Assembly: GCF_002915575.1 (NCBI RefSeq)
Contig: NZ_PQGD01000006.1
Location: 62,001 to 126,000, forward strand
Direction of reading: 5' to 3'
Length of the DNA: 64,000 bases
DNA from: Superficieibacter electus
Lineage (GTDB): Bacteria; Pseudomonadota; Gammaproteobacteria; Enterobacterales; Enterobacteriaceae
Position numbers and translations under genes: made by a program. Position 1 is the stretch's first letter. The number at the start of each line of letters is the position of its first letter. Of the stretch, positions 31,446 to 41,142 are shown piece by piece. The notes beneath the pieces were generated by a model, which was not told the origin of the DNA, did not search any database, and worked only from the letters and a program-made list of their open reading frames with translations.

Positions 31446-32149
31446 TATTCTTCCTCCCCGCTATCAGGCTGATTTTCTTCGGCTTCATCATTAAGCTGTA
31501 AATGATTTTCAATCGGCATCGCTTCACCGTCGCGGATCATGCGCAGTTGCGCTTCGCGAGGATCGTCGCCACTGCGCACATCGGCACCAAAGCGGAAAAC
31601 GGATTCGGTAATACGAAATTTGCTGCTGTCATGGCCCATAAACCACACCATTCCCAGACGGCGCAGGCGGTTAAGCGAGGAACGCACTTTTTCCTGAAGT
31701 TTCTGGCGGTCAACATCAGAACCGGTAGAGCGGTTATTGACCAGCTTCAACAGTTTGCTTTCCTCTGCCAGGGTGAGCAGTTCATCGTATAGCTCTTGCT
31801 GAGTAAAAATACCTTCGTTGGCCAGACGTTCCGGGCTGAGATAGAGATAACAGAGGATTTTGCCTACCAGCATATCCAGCTCGGACAGCACAGAGCGCGG
31901 AATAAGCGTGGTTGAACGTGGGCGGAGGTAGAAGAACCCTTCCGGCGCGCGGATCAGCTCGACATTATAGCGGGCATAGAACTCTTCCAGATACTCCTGG
32001 AAATCCATCAGGAAGGCGTGGTTGTCCAGCTCGTCAAGACCAATATGGCGACCCGAACGCAGGGCGCTATCCAGCGCCGGAAAAAGCGGGTTGGCCAGAG
32101 CCTGTGCCAGTTTAACTGGCATCATTTGTTCAATATTTGTCAATGACAT
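31445..32149 (-). CDS. mukE: MukE, chromosome partition protein
   Basis: The start at 32149 ([20 protein letters not shown]) gives 234 residues, as in E. coli. It lies 20 bases inside the end of mukF, consistent with coupling. A longer in-frame start inside mukF adds 25 unconserved residues. MukE is a winged-helix protein that binds MukF and DNA in the MukBEF complex. The C-terminal acidic tail ([15 protein letters not shown]) is typical. It overlaps mukB by one base. Confidence 0.97.
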   Translation of the reverse strand: MSLTNIEQMMPVKLAQALANPLFPALDSALRSGRHIGLDELDNHAFLMDFQEYLEEFYARYNVELIRAPEGFFYLRPRSTTLIPRSVLSELDMLVGKILCYLYLSPERLANEGIFTQQELYDELLTLAEESKLLKLVNNRSTGSDVDRQKLQEKVRSSLNRLRRLGMVWFMGHDSSKFRITESVFRFGADVRSGDDPREAQLRMIRDGEAMPIENHLQLNDEAEENQPDSGEEE

Positions 32150-33452
32150 GCGCCTGTACCTTGGCTCCGTAATCATTAATTGGCTGCCATTGTGCCTGCA
32201 GCCCACTGAAATCTGCTTGTGCAACCCCCAGACGCACCGCCTGGTCTACGACGATACGCGCCACGTCAAAATGGCGCGCACGGGGATATTGCGTTAGATA
32301 CTCGCGTACAACCAGACCGAGATCCAGCGGCAACTGTCTGGATTTATAAACTTCCAGTTGCTGCTCGATAAGCGCGGCAAGCTGCTCGCGGATCTCGTTA
32401 AATTCTTCATATTCGAGGTCGGACGGCAGCTCACCGGTTACCTCTTCATCGCGCAGCGTCATCTCTTCGTCACGCATATCAAGCAGGCGCTCGGCGCTGG
32501 CATAGGTCAGCGCCCACGGCGCATCAAGATAGGTTTGCACCGACTGGCGCAGACGCTGGGCGAAGACGCGGTTTTTATCCATATCGATGGCGGTACGGAT
32601 GAACTTATGAACGTGCCGGTCGTAGCCAATCCACAGATCGATGGCCTGCTGACCCCAGCTGACAATACGGTCCAGCTTACTTTGCAGGTCAAAGACCAGA
32701 CGATCGACAAAATTAAGATCGTCGCGCGTGAGCGTGGCATCCTGAATGCGCAGCAGGTTGGCCTGTAGCTTGTCACCCGCCGCATCCAGCGTATCCTGCA
32801 ATTCGCGCAGCGTGCCGGACGTCTCAGAGAGCAGCAGCTCACAGCTGGAAATGGCCGCTCGCCAGTCTTTATTCAGCAGTTGCGCGATATCATCTTTGAC
32901 CGACTGTTGCTGTTCATCCATCAAACGCTGGGTGAGATCGATACTGTCAAAAATTTCTGCCACCGAGTATTTCAACGGAGCATAGACGTTGCGGTGCCAG
33001 TGGAATTCATCGCCCCCTTCAACGGCGGCATCGGCGGCGCGTTTCAGTTCACTGGCCACGATGGATAACTGCATTGACAGCCGCAGGGTGGAGAATTCAC
33101 GCTGGCGGATATAGTAATCAGTGATGCCAATGCCGAGCGGCGTCAGACGATAAATGGCATTACCTTCCGCCTGCTCGCTGGTAAAGCGGTTCAGCAGACG
33201 TTGGCGCACCATATCGTTGATCGCATTATTCGCACGCACGCCAATGGTTTCGCTGGTTTGCTCAAACGCATCGCTGACATGGCGGAAGGCATCGATCAGG
33301 ACGCCTTCCGTCATTTCACCATCCAGCCGTTCGCTGTTCAGCGTGGCAACGGCCAGCAGAAATGAAAGTCTGTCGACCGGCAACTGAATGGAAAAATCAT
33401 TTTTTCTGGCCCAGGCAACCAGTTCGGGGACTGTCTGGGAAAATTCACTCAT
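32130..33452 (-). CDS. mukF: MukF, kleisin subunit of MukBEF
   Basis: The 440-residue kleisin matches E. coli in length. It has an N-terminal winged-helix dimerisation domain, a helical middle domain that binds the MukB neck, an acidic linker and a C-terminal winged helix that binds the MukB head. It overlaps the upstream cmoM by 8 bases and the downstream mukE start by 20 bases. The gene order and overlaps are those known for the smtA-mukFEB operon. Confidence 0.97.
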   Translation of the reverse strand: MSEFSQTVPELVAWARKNDFSIQLPVDRLSFLLAVATLNSERLDGEMTEGVLIDAFRHVSDAFEQTSETIGVRANNAINDMVRQRLLNRFTSEQAEGNAIYRLTPLGIGITDYYIRQREFSTLRLSMQLSIVASELKRAADAAVEGGDEFHWHRNVYAPLKYSVAEIFDSIDLTQRLMDEQQQSVKDDIAQLLNKDWRAAISSCELLLSETSGTLRELQDTLDAAGDKLQANLLRIQDATLTRDDLNFVDRLVFDLQSKLDRIVSWGQQAIDLWIGYDRHVHKFIRTAIDMDKNRVFAQRLRQSVQTYLDAPWALTYASAERLLDMRDEEMTLRDEEVTGELPSDLEYEEFNEIREQLAALIEQQLEVYKSRQLPLDLGLVVREYLTQYPRARHFDVARIVVDQAVRLGVAQADFSGLQAQWQPINDYGAKVQAHVIDKY

Positions 33453-34239
33453 CGGTTATCCTTGCATCTTCCTGCGGTTTACGCGCAGTGACGTGAATGT
33501 AACGGCCCAGGCTAACATAGGGTTCCTGACGGCAATAGCGCGTTTCTAATTCCAGCAGCGCGGCATAGCAATCCTGCTGCTGGTGTTTTTCGCGCAGATA
33601 ATCATGAAATACCCGCACGCCAGTCTTGCCGACGATCTGCCATCCTGCTTCTTCCAGCCAGCCGTAGACTTGCTGTGGATCGCGCGGATAATCAGGCGAG
33701 AGGGTACGCTTTTTCTTTTTCGGCATTCCCGCCTGCACGTAGTCAAAATTCCCGGCCACCATGTTATGCATCAGCAACCCATTGGCGTTATAAAACATTA
33801 ACGACAATGCGCCGCCGGGACGGAGTACCGACCATAACGTTTGCAAAACGGATTGCGGTTCGGCGATCCACTCCAGTACAGCGTGAAACAATATCAGATC
33901 AACCGGCGATTCCAAATGCACAGCGATCTCCTGAGCGGGGCATTGTACAAAATGCATGTTACCGCTCACACCTTTATCGATTGCAGCCCGTTTCGCTCGC
34001 GCGATCATTTCAGCAGACAGATCGCATAGCGTGACATGGTGACCGCGTTCGGCCATTTTAATCGCCGTTTGCCCTTCTCCCCCGCCCGCATCCAGAATGC
34101 GCAGCGGTCGGTCACCGTATGAGGCCAGCAGACTATCGAGATCCTGCCACAGGATCGCCTGACGCAACTGGCCCTTGGTCGTGCCATAAATATTGCGGGC
34201 AAACTTCTCGGCAATGTCATCGAAATTGCGATCCTGCAT
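33445..34239 (-). CDS. cmoM: CmoM (SmtA), tRNA 5-carboxymethoxyuridine methyltransferase
   Basis: The 264-residue class I SAM methyltransferase (E. coli 261) has motif [21 protein letters not shown] and the acidic residue in LCDLSAEM. It methylates the cmo5U of wobble position 34 in a subset of tRNAs. It is the first gene of the muk operon; its end overlaps mukF by 8 bases. It is divergent from elyC, with about 120 bases between them. The C-terminal tail ([12 protein letters not shown]) is slightly longer than in E. coli. Confidence 0.95.
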   Translation of the reverse strand: MQDRNFDDIAEKFARNIYGTTKGQLRQAILWQDLDSLLASYGDRPLRILDAGGGEGQTAIKMAERGHHVTLCDLSAEMIARAKRAAIDKGVSGNMHFVQCPAQEIAVHLESPVDLILFHAVLEWIAEPQSVLQTLWSVLRPGGALSLMFYNANGLLMHNMVAGNFDYVQAGMPKKKKRTLSPDYPRDPQQVYGWLEEAGWQIVGKTGVRVFHDYLREKHQQQDCYAALLELETRYCRQEPYVSLGRYIHVTARKPQEDARITDE

Positions 34240-34359
34240 ACTTCACTCCGCGATCCTGTCAAAAGCGCTATTTTGTCACAGCCGGGCAAAGAATGAAGCA
34301 ATCTGGTGTAATATCCCGGACAAAGCAAGGTTGTATGGTTAAAAAAGGAGCCATGAAGG

Positions 34360-35139
34360 ATGCTTTTTACGCTAAAAAAATACATTGGCGGTATGATGTT
34401 GCCCCTGCCGCTATTACTTTTAGTGATTGGCTGCGGCGTACTGCTGGTCTGGTTCAGCCGCTTTCAAAAAACCGGTAAATCATTTATCACGCTCGGCTGG
34501 CTGGCGCTCCTGCTATTGAGCCTGCAACCTGTTGCTGACAGTTTACTCCGTCCGATTGAAAATAAATACGCCACCTGGCACGGTAGTGAACAGGTTAAGT
34601 ATGTCGTAGTGTTGGGCGGCGGTTATACCTGGAATCCACAGTGGGCCCCCAGTTCGAACCTGATTAATAACAGTTTGCCGCGCCTGAATGAAGGCATACG
34701 CTTATGGCGAGCTAATCCAGGATCGAAGTTGGTTTTCACCGGAGGCGTTGCCGTGAGTAACACGGTAAGTACTGCAGAAGTCGGGGCCAGAGTCGCCGAA
34801 AGTCTCGGGGTACCGCGCAGCGACATTATCACTCTCGATCAACCAAGAGATACGGAAGAAGAAGCGGCTGCCGTCAAAGCGGCCATTGGAGATGCACCTT
34901 TCCTGCTGGTGACTTCAGCCTCTCATCTGCCACGCGCGATGATTTTCTTTGAGCATGTAGGTCTGCAGCCGCTACCCGCCCCCGCTAATCAGCTGGCGAT
35001 CGATTCAGCGCTGAATCCGTGGGAGCGGGCGATCCCTTCTCCGGTCTGGCTGGGCCACAGCGATCGCGTTGCGTATGAATTGCTGGGCCGTGTCTGGCAA
35101 TGGCTGAAAGGCGCGTCAGGTAAGCCAGGGGACGAGTGA
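34360..35139 (+). CDS. elyC: ElyC (YcbC), DUF218 envelope biogenesis factor
   Basis: The 259-residue inner-membrane protein has two N-terminal helices (MLPLPLLLLVIGCGVLLVW and the ITLGWLALLLLSLQP stretch) and a periplasmic DUF218 domain from about residue 80 (VVVLGGGYTWNP, LVFTGGVAVSN, SASHLPRA). ElyC is needed for proper peptidoglycan and undecaprenyl-phosphate carrier homeostasis at low temperature. The stop lies 24 bases inside the end of the convergent ycbJ. Confidence 0.94.
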   Translation: MLFTLKKYIGGMMLPLPLLLLVIGCGVLLVWFSRFQKTGKSFITLGWLALLLLSLQPVADSLLRPIENKYATWHGSEQVKYVVVLGGGYTWNPQWAPSSNLINNSLPRLNEGIRLWRANPGSKLVFTGGVAVSNTVSTAEVGARVAESLGVPRSDIITLDQPRDTEEEAAAVKAAIGDAPFLLVTSASHLPRAMIFFEHVGLQPLPAPANQLAIDSALNPWERAIPSPVWLGHSDRVAYELLGRVWQWLKGASGKPGDE

Positions 35140-36012
35140 TTTCGCCGCCAGATCAAACCGGGCGCGATCGAAGCGTCCGGTACTCACCAGTTGCGCGACC
35201 TCATCCCACAACAAATAAAGCCAGCGCCGCCAGAGAAACGCTTCCTCCACCGGCGCGCGTTGCAGATAATGCCACAACAGATCTTCTGCCAGCGGGTTAT
35301 CCACGAGGCGGAACAACTCATATTCACGCGGTGCCCACAACGTAATGCCAGGCCCGACCATTGCCATCAGTTGATCGCTACGTGCATCCTTAAGCATGCT
35401 CATCAGTGTCAGATTACCGTGAACCAGCACGCAGTTATCATTAAATCCGTCAAACAGTGAAGGGAGACACTCGCGAGCACGGAATAGCAGCCGCTTATCC
35501 TGCATAGTCAGCCCGGTGTTACTGTAGAGGTTAAGCGTACTCCAGAGCATTTCGATGCGCTGACGATACCACTGCGGCCACAGATTTTCCTGCGTACTGT
35601 CGACGGTGCCCACGCAACCGCCGCTGTCCTGGCGGTGCCAGGCCAGCAGTCCCTCGACGATCTGATCTTTAAGCTGCGCCCAGCGCTGCGGAGTACGCGC
35701 CGGCGCTTCCACCGACACACCGCGCAGACGTTCGATCAATAGAACATCCGGCCCCGGATGCTCTTCATGAGTGAGTACGCCATATACCACGGGCATTCTT
35801 ACCGTCCCGTTACGCGCCAGCATGGAGACTTTCCAGGCAAGCTGCCTGGCGAGACCTGGCGTGTTAAAGCTTTTCGCCATCAGCGGCATCGGGTTGCCCT
35901 GCGAATCGTATAATGACCACAGCGAAGAGTCGGCTTTCTCATTGACGCACTCCAGCCGACTGAGTTTTTCACCCAGCAGGTGGCTTAATTCGGCACGCAA
36001 TTGTTCCATCAC
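35116..36012 (-). CDS. ycbJ: YcbJ, phosphotransferase/kinase-like protein of unknown function
   Basis: The 298-residue protein (E. coli 297) resembles the aminoglycoside-phosphotransferase/kinase-like fold, with a region VLLIERLRGVSVEAP and a catalytic-loop-like VHGNLTLMSML. In active family members that loop reads HGDxxxxN; here Asp is Asn and the final Asn is not in place, so catalysis is doubtful. A Tyr- and Trp-rich C-terminal half follows. No established function is known. It is convergent with elyC (24-base overlap). Confidence 0.9.
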   Translation of the reverse strand: MMEQLRAELSHLLGEKLSRLECVNEKADSSLWSLYDSQGNPMPLMAKSFNTPGLARQLAWKVSMLARNGTVRMPVVYGVLTHEEHPGPDVLLIERLRGVSVEAPARTPQRWAQLKDQIVEGLLAWHRQDSGGCVGTVDSTQENLWPQWYRQRIEMLWSTLNLYSNTGLTMQDKRLLFRARECLPSLFDGFNDNCVLVHGNLTLMSMLKDARSDQLMAMVGPGITLWAPREYELFRLVDNPLAEDLLWHYLQRAPVEEAFLWRRWLYLLWDEVAQLVSTGRFDRARFDLAAKSLVPWLT

Positions 36013-36112
36013 GGATAACCCTTATGAATATTACTGATTTCATAATGAGCGTCTGAACGCAGGATGTCACCGGATAAGATCAAAGGTATTACAGAAAAGA
36101 TGAAAAATGACG

Positions 36113-36146
36113 GAAAAGTTTTCTCCCTTTCAGCAGAAAGGGAGAG
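36113..36146 (-). terminator. Terminator of kdsB
   Basis: On the minus strand the stem CTCCCTTT / AAAGGGAG with a 6-base loop is followed by AAAACTTTTCC. It lies just after the kdsB stop. The T run is offset by four A residues. Confidence 0.7.
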
Positions 36147-36151
36147 GACGT

Positions 36152-36898
36152 TTAGCGCATTTCCGCGCGAACGCGTTGCAGGTCTTCTGGCGTATCCACG
36201 CCGGTACCGGGGACCTGCTGAGCCACAGCAACATGAATTTTTTCGCCGTACCACAGCACGCGAAGCTGCTCCAGCATTTCAATTTGCTCAAGTGGACTGG
36301 GCGACCAACTCACATAGCGGCGGATAAAACCAGCGCGGTAGGCGTAAATACCGATATGACGCAGCAGGCTGTCGCCAATCGCTTCACGCGAGCGAGCAAA
36401 ACGATCGCGATCCCAGGGAATGGTCGCACGGGAGAAGTAAAGTGCATAACCCTGCTCACTCATGACCACTTTCACCGCGTTTGGATTAAACGCTTCCTCA
36501 GCGTCGTGAATGGGCACGGCCAGTGTCGCCATCCCAGCGTCACATGCGGCAATATTCTCTGCCACCTGGCGCACGATGGCCGGGGGGATCATTGGCTCAT
36601 CGCCCTGAATATTCACGATGATCGTGTCATCGCTGAATGCACATTTTTCCACTACTTCCGCCAGTCGTTCGGTGCCAGACTGGTGATCGGCGCGCGTCAT
36701 GCAAACTTCGCCGCCTGCGGCTTCAACCGCGCTTGCGACATCAGGATGGTCGGTTGCAACGATAATTCGTGCTGCGCCGGATTCACGGGCGCGATCCAGC
36801 ACGTGCAGAATCATCGGTTTGCCGTTGATATCCTGAAGAGGTTTACCTGGCAGGCGGGTTGAGGCGTAACGCGCCGGAATAATAACGACGAAGCTCAT
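36152..36898 (-). CDS. kdsB: CMP-Kdo synthetase (3-deoxy-manno-octulosonate cytidylyltransferase)
   Basis: The 248-residue enzyme matches E. coli KdsB. It activates Kdo with CTP for lipopolysaccharide inner-core synthesis in the cytoplasm. The nucleotide-binding start is [16 protein letters not shown], and the metal-binding NIQGDEPMI and ATDHPDVA motifs are present. Its start overlaps the ycaR stop by 4 bases, so the two are coupled. A terminator follows. Confidence 0.98.
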   Translation of the reverse strand: MSFVVIIPARYASTRLPGKPLQDINGKPMILHVLDRARESGAARIIVATDHPDVASAVEAAGGEVCMTRADHQSGTERLAEVVEKCAFSDDTIIVNIQGDEPMIPPAIVRQVAENIAACDAGMATLAVPIHDAEEAFNPNAVKVVMSEQGYALYFSRATIPWDRDRFARSREAIGDSLLRHIGIYAYRAGFIRRYVSWSPSPLEQIEMLEQLRVLWYGEKIHVAVAQQVPGTGVDTPEDLQRVRAEMR

Positions 36899-37077
36899 GG
36901 ACGGCTCTCTTCTGCATTTAACGGGCGGGCTTCCGTTTCAAGTAATACGGGAATACCTTCGCGCAGCGGGAAAGCCAGATGATCGGCTTTACAAATAAGT
37001 TCTTGTTTATCCTGAGTGTAATACAGCTTGCCGTTACAGATCGGGCAGGCAATGATTTCCAGCAAACGATGATCCAT
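36895..37077 (-). CDS. ycaR: YcaR, Trm112-like small protein
   Basis: The 60-residue protein belongs to the UPF0434/Trm112p-like family. One CxxC pair is visible (ACPICNGKL, residues about 10-13), followed by a beta-rich core ([20 protein letters not shown]). The function is not established. It lies between lpxK/ycaQ and kdsB, overlaps kdsB by 4 bases, and is conserved in this position in enterobacteria. The start is preceded by the ribosome site AGGAGG. Confidence 0.94.
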   Translation of the reverse strand: MDHRLLEIIACPICNGKLYYTQDKQELICKADHLAFPLREGIPVLLETEARPLNAEESRP

Positions 37078-37129
37078 AGTTCCTCCTGATGGACCGATAA
37101 GGTCCGTTGCAGCATATCATAATGGCCGA

Positions 37130-38347
37130 TCAGGCCACGTCAATTTCCCAGCCGCTTCGCTGATGCATAAATAATTTTTCCGGCAAAAGGCCCATCTGAA
37201 TACGCGTAGCTCCCTGCCAGCGGGCGAAGTCATCGATGGCGGTTTTTAATCCCCTTTCAAGCGTGCGGCTCGCGCTTTCACCGTCTTCCAGCCACAGCGC
37301 AATGACCTCTAGTACCCCCTCTTTACGATGCATTTTACAGTCCATGCGGCCTGCCAGTCTTCCCTGATGCAACAGCGGCAGCACAAAATACCCGTATTTA
37401 CGTTTCGACGCGGGCGTATAGCACTCCAGCCGGTAGCTGAAACTAAAAAGCTGTTCAGCTCGTTTGCGATCCCAGACGACGGGATCAAACGGCGAAAGCA
37501 CGGCGCTATGCGTTGCCTTCAACTTGCCTTCCTTCGCTATTGGCAGCAAAGGCAAAAGATCCGTATGCAGCCACAGCGTCCCCAGCGTTTCAACCTCGAC
37601 GGCAACAATCTGCGCTTCATCTTGCCAGCGCGTCAGCAATGCGGTGAGTGCGGGCTGGCGCAGCCGGTAGTAATCTGCCAGCCATTGAGGGCGAAAAATA
37701 CCCAGGCTGCGGGCGCTGTTTTGCAACATCACCTCTTCCGCCGCAGACTGACTAAGCGCATCGCGAGCGTCATCCCAGTGCGGCAAAACGCGGCTTGTCA
37801 GATCATAGACACGCTGAAAATTACGCCGCTCAATGACCATGACTTTTCCCGCAGTAAAAAGCCCTTCCAGATGTCGCTTATGCGGTTTCCATTCCCACCA
37901 GCCACTTGCCCCCTTACGGGGATGGGCAAAATCGGCAGAACGTACCGGTCCCTGCGCCTGGATATGGGCTATCAGCTGTTCGATTTCATCGACATTTTCT
38001 TCCATCCACGTCTGGCGATATTTCCATCCCATATTTTCCGGGGCCAGCATACGGTGACGCACCAGCGAAAAATCACTGCGGGGAAGAAAGCAGGCTTCAT
38101 GCGCCCAGTACTCCATCAACTCGCCACGACGTAATGCGTCATCCAGCCAGACCTGCGGGTAGTTTCCCAGGCGGCTAAACAGCACCAGATACGGACTGCG
38201 GGCAACAATGTTGATAGTATCAATTTGCAGCAGCGACATCTGGCGAATGATGCGCAGAATATCGTCAGGTTGAGCGTGACGGCGAGGCTTTGTAAGCAGC
38301 CCCTGGGCAGCAAGGTGAAGACAACGCGCGGCATGTAGAGAGAGCAT
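37130..38347 (-). CDS. ycaQ: YcaQ, interstrand-crosslink DNA glycosylase (AlkX family)
   Basis: The 405-residue protein (E. coli 410) belongs to the HTH_42 / AlkZ-AlkX family, which unhooks alkylated bases and DNA interstrand crosslinks. The catalytic-type QxD motif is in SLLQIDTINIVARSPY, and the conserved core GWWEWKPHKRHLEGLFTAGK and LSPFDPVVWDRKRAEQLF are intact. The N-terminal ten residues and the C-terminal 50 are more divergent than the core. It sits between lpxK and ycaR on the same strand; some relatives lack it there. Confidence 0.93.
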   Translation of the reverse strand: MLSLHAARCLHLAAQGLLTKPRRHAQPDDILRIIRQMSLLQIDTINIVARSPYLVLFSRLGNYPQVWLDDALRRGELMEYWAHEACFLPRSDFSLVRHRMLAPENMGWKYRQTWMEENVDEIEQLIAHIQAQGPVRSADFAHPRKGASGWWEWKPHKRHLEGLFTAGKVMVIERRNFQRVYDLTSRVLPHWDDARDALSQSAAEEVMLQNSARSLGIFRPQWLADYYRLRQPALTALLTRWQDEAQIVAVEVETLGTLWLHTDLLPLLPIAKEGKLKATHSAVLSPFDPVVWDRKRAEQLFSFSYRLECYTPASKRKYGYFVLPLLHQGRLAGRMDCKMHRKEGVLEVIALWLEDGESASRTLERGLKTAIDDFARWQGATRIQMGLLPEKLFMHQRSGWEIDVA

Positions 38348-38380
38348 TTATTTTCCCGTCATCAATACCGGCGCGGACAG

Positions 38381-39361
38381 TTAACGCTGCGCCAGGAGAG
38401 TGAGTTTCTCAAGCAGTTGTTGCGCGCCGTGGCCCTGAAGCTCCGCATCGACCGGCAAATACCACCAGTTACACTGCGCAAAAGAGCGACATTTTACGGC
38501 ATCTTTTTCGGTCATGATTAGCGTCTGCTCTGGCCGGGCCAGCGCCTGAACATCTGCCAGGGTCAGCGCCTGATGGTCAGACAGTGAAATCGTTTTTAGC
38601 GGGTGCAGGCCGCCGCTTTCGAGCGTGGCAAAAAAGCGCGGTGGATGACCAATACCGGCCATCGCCACTACGTCGGTCAGAGTGGAGATTTCACGCCGCT
38701 CACCCGTCAGCAAATTCACTGCCAGCCCCGGGCGCAGCAGCATCGGAATTTCATGTGCCGCAGGCTCGCCGCCGTTGCAAATAACCGCATCGACCGTTTG
38801 CAGACGCGAGGCGCGCTCGCGCATCGGCCCGGCGGGTAGCCACCAGCCGTTACCGAAACGGCGCACGCCGTCTACTACCACGATCTCAACGTCCCGCGCC
38901 AGGCGATAGTGCTGCAGACCGTCATCCGTAATAATAAGTTGTACGTCATGCTGCGCCAACAGGGCGCTGACCGCATCAGAGCGCACCGGCGACACCGCCA
39001 CCGGCGCGCCCGTACGCTGATAAATAAGGACAGGCTCATCACCTGCGCTGGCGGGTGTCGTTTGCGCGTCGAGAAGCAACGGATAGCGTTCCGCCTTGCC
39101 GCCGTAGCCGCGCGATACCACGCCGACGCGAATACCGCGCTGCCGGAGTTGCTCAACCAGCCAGATAACGACAGGCGTTTTGCCGTTGCCACCGGCGGTC
39201 AAATTTCCCACCACGGCTACCGGCACGGGTGCCCGCCATGCCTTTTTCAATCCAAGGCGGTAGCTCAGGCGGATAAGACTGCTAATCAGACCATACAGCC
39301 AGGAAAGCGGCAGTAAAAGCCGCCACAGCGGCGATTCACCCGACCAGATCCGCGCGATCAT
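38381..39361 (-). CDS. lpxK: Tetraacyldisaccharide 4'-kinase
   Basis: The 326-residue membrane-associated kinase (E. coli 328) phosphorylates the 4' position of the lipid A disaccharide to give lipid IVA. An N-terminal membrane-associating helix ([18 protein letters not shown]) precedes a P-loop [12 protein letters not shown] and the [11 protein letters not shown] motif with the catalytic Asp pair. Its start overlaps the msbA stop by 4 bases, matching the known msbA-lpxK operon. Confidence 0.97.
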   Translation of the reverse strand: MIARIWSGESPLWRLLLPLSWLYGLISSLIRLSYRLGLKKAWRAPVPVAVVGNLTAGGNGKTPVVIWLVEQLRQRGIRVGVVSRGYGGKAERYPLLLDAQTTPASAGDEPVLIYQRTGAPVAVSPVRSDAVSALLAQHDVQLIITDDGLQHYRLARDVEIVVVDGVRRFGNGWWLPAGPMRERASRLQTVDAVICNGGEPAAHEIPMLLRPGLAVNLLTGERREISTLTDVVAMAGIGHPPRFFATLESGGLHPLKTISLSDHQALTLADVQALARPEQTLIMTEKDAVKCRSFAQCNWWYLPVDAELQGHGAQQLLEKLTLLAQR

Positions 39362-41106
39362 TGTCCGAATTGCATCTTGTGTAGTTGTGAGTAAACGCCG
39401 CGCAATTCGAGCAGATCGTGATGGTTACCGCGCTCAACAATGCGCCCATCTTCGACTACTACAATTTCATCAGCCTGTTCAATGGTGGACAGACGATGCG
39501 CAATCACCAGAGACGTACGGTTTTTCTGCAATTCATCCAGCGCGGCCTGGATTGCCCGTTCAGATTCGGTATCCAGCGCGGAGGTGGCTTCATCAAGGAT
39601 CAAAATGGGGCTATCACGCAGTAACGCACGGGCAATGGCGATACGCTGGCGTTGACCACCAGACAGCATGACCCCATTCTCGCCAATTACCGTATCAAGG
39701 CCATTGTCCATTTTATTGATAAAGTCCATCGCATACGCCATACGCGCCGCTTGTTCGATCTGCTCGCGGCTGTATACGTCAGTACGTGCATAGGCAATGT
39801 TGTTGGCAACCGTGTCATTAAACAGGTGTACATTTTGCGACACCAGTGCGACCTGATTACGCAGCGACGACAGCGTATATTCCCGCAGGTCATGACCATC
39901 CAGCAGGATCTGACCTTCGTCAACGTCATAAAAACGGGTGATCAAGCTGGCAATGGTCGACTTACCTGAACCAGAGCGTCCAACAAGAGCGACCGTTTTA
40001 CCTTCCGGAATAGTCAGATCGATATTACGCAGCGCCGGAACTTCACGCCCTGCATAGGTAAAAGTGACATTACGAAATTCCAGATCGCCTTTTGCACGTT
40101 CAACGGCAAAGGTGCCCTGATCTTTTTCCTGCTCAGAGTCAAGAATGGTAAACAACGTCTGGCAGGCAGCCATGCCGCGCTGGAACTGGGCGTTGACATT
40201 GGTCAGTGATTTCAGTGGACGCATCAGGGCAATCATTGATGAGAACACCACGGTGATGGTACCGGCCGTCAGGGTTTCCATCACGCTCGGGAAGCTGGCG
40301 GCATAAAGCACAAAGGCCAGTGCCAGCGAGGCAATAAGCTGGATGATCGGATCGGAAATAGAAGAAGCCGAAACCATTTTCATACCCTGTAAGCGCATCT
40401 TATTGCTGACTTTATCAAAGCGCTTTGTTTCGACCTCCTGTCCGCCAAATATCAGCACTTCTTTATGCCCTTTCAGCATTTGCTCTGCGCTGGTAGTGAC
40501 CTGCCCCATCGTGTTCTGCATGTTTTTACTGATGCTACGAAAGCGTTTAGACACCAGGCGGATGGCGAATGAAACGATAGGTGCCAGCACAATAAGGATT
40601 AATGATAACTGCCAGCTGTAATAGAACATCATAATAAACAGGCCGATGATCGACGCCCCTTCGCGCACAACGGTGATCAGTGCGTTGGAAGAGGAAGAAG
40701 CGACCTGCTCTGAATCGTAAGTAATTCGTGACAGTAGCGTCCCGGTGGACTGCTTGTCAAAAAAGGAGACCGGCATCCCCATCATATGGCTGAACAGGCG
40801 ACGACGCATGGTCATCACTACCTTGCCAGAGACCCATGAGATGCAGTAGCTGGAGACATAGCTGGTTATACCTCGCACAATCATCAGCCCGATCACGACG
40901 AGTGGCATCCATAGCAGCACCGAGCGATCTGTTTTACCAAAACCATCATCCAGTAATGGTTTAAGGAGCGATAGCATGAAGGTATCGCTGGCCGCGTTGA
41001 GGATTAACGCAATTCCCGCCACGATCAGACCCGGCTTGAAAGGGGCAATAATCGGCCAGAGTCGGCGGAAGGTCTGCCACGTAGAGAGATCTTTATCGTT
41101 ATGCAT
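39358..41106 (-). CDS. msbA: MsbA, lipid A / ATP-binding flippase
   Basis: The 582-residue homodimeric ABC exporter matches E. coli. Six membrane helices (about 1-320) are followed by a nucleotide-binding domain with Walker [11 protein letters not shown], signature MLSGGQRQR and Walker [13 protein letters not shown] with the switch histidine in IAHRLST. It flips core-lipid A across the inner membrane. It precedes lpxK with a 4-base overlap and follows ycaI by 36 bases. Confidence 0.98.
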   Translation of the reverse strand: MHNDKDLSTWQTFRRLWPIIAPFKPGLIVAGIALILNAASDTFMLSLLKPLLDDGFGKTDRSVLLWMPLVVIGLMIVRGITSYVSSYCISWVSGKVVMTMRRRLFSHMMGMPVSFFDKQSTGTLLSRITYDSEQVASSSSNALITVVREGASIIGLFIMMFYYSWQLSLILIVLAPIVSFAIRLVSKRFRSISKNMQNTMGQVTTSAEQMLKGHKEVLIFGGQEVETKRFDKVSNKMRLQGMKMVSASSISDPIIQLIASLALAFVLYAASFPSVMETLTAGTITVVFSSMIALMRPLKSLTNVNAQFQRGMAACQTLFTILDSEQEKDQGTFAVERAKGDLEFRNVTFTYAGREVPALRNIDLTIPEGKTVALVGRSGSGKSTIASLITRFYDVDEGQILLDGHDLREYTLSSLRNQVALVSQNVHLFNDTVANNIAYARTDVYSREQIEQAARMAYAMDFINKMDNGLDTVIGENGVMLSGGQRQRIAIARALLRDSPILILDEATSALDTESERAIQAALDELQKNRTSLVIAHRLSTIEQADEIVVVEDGRIVERGNHHDLLELRGVYSQLHKMQFGQ

Positions 41107-41142
41107 TCAAAAAACCAGCATTTGTTGAAATAGCCGCATATT

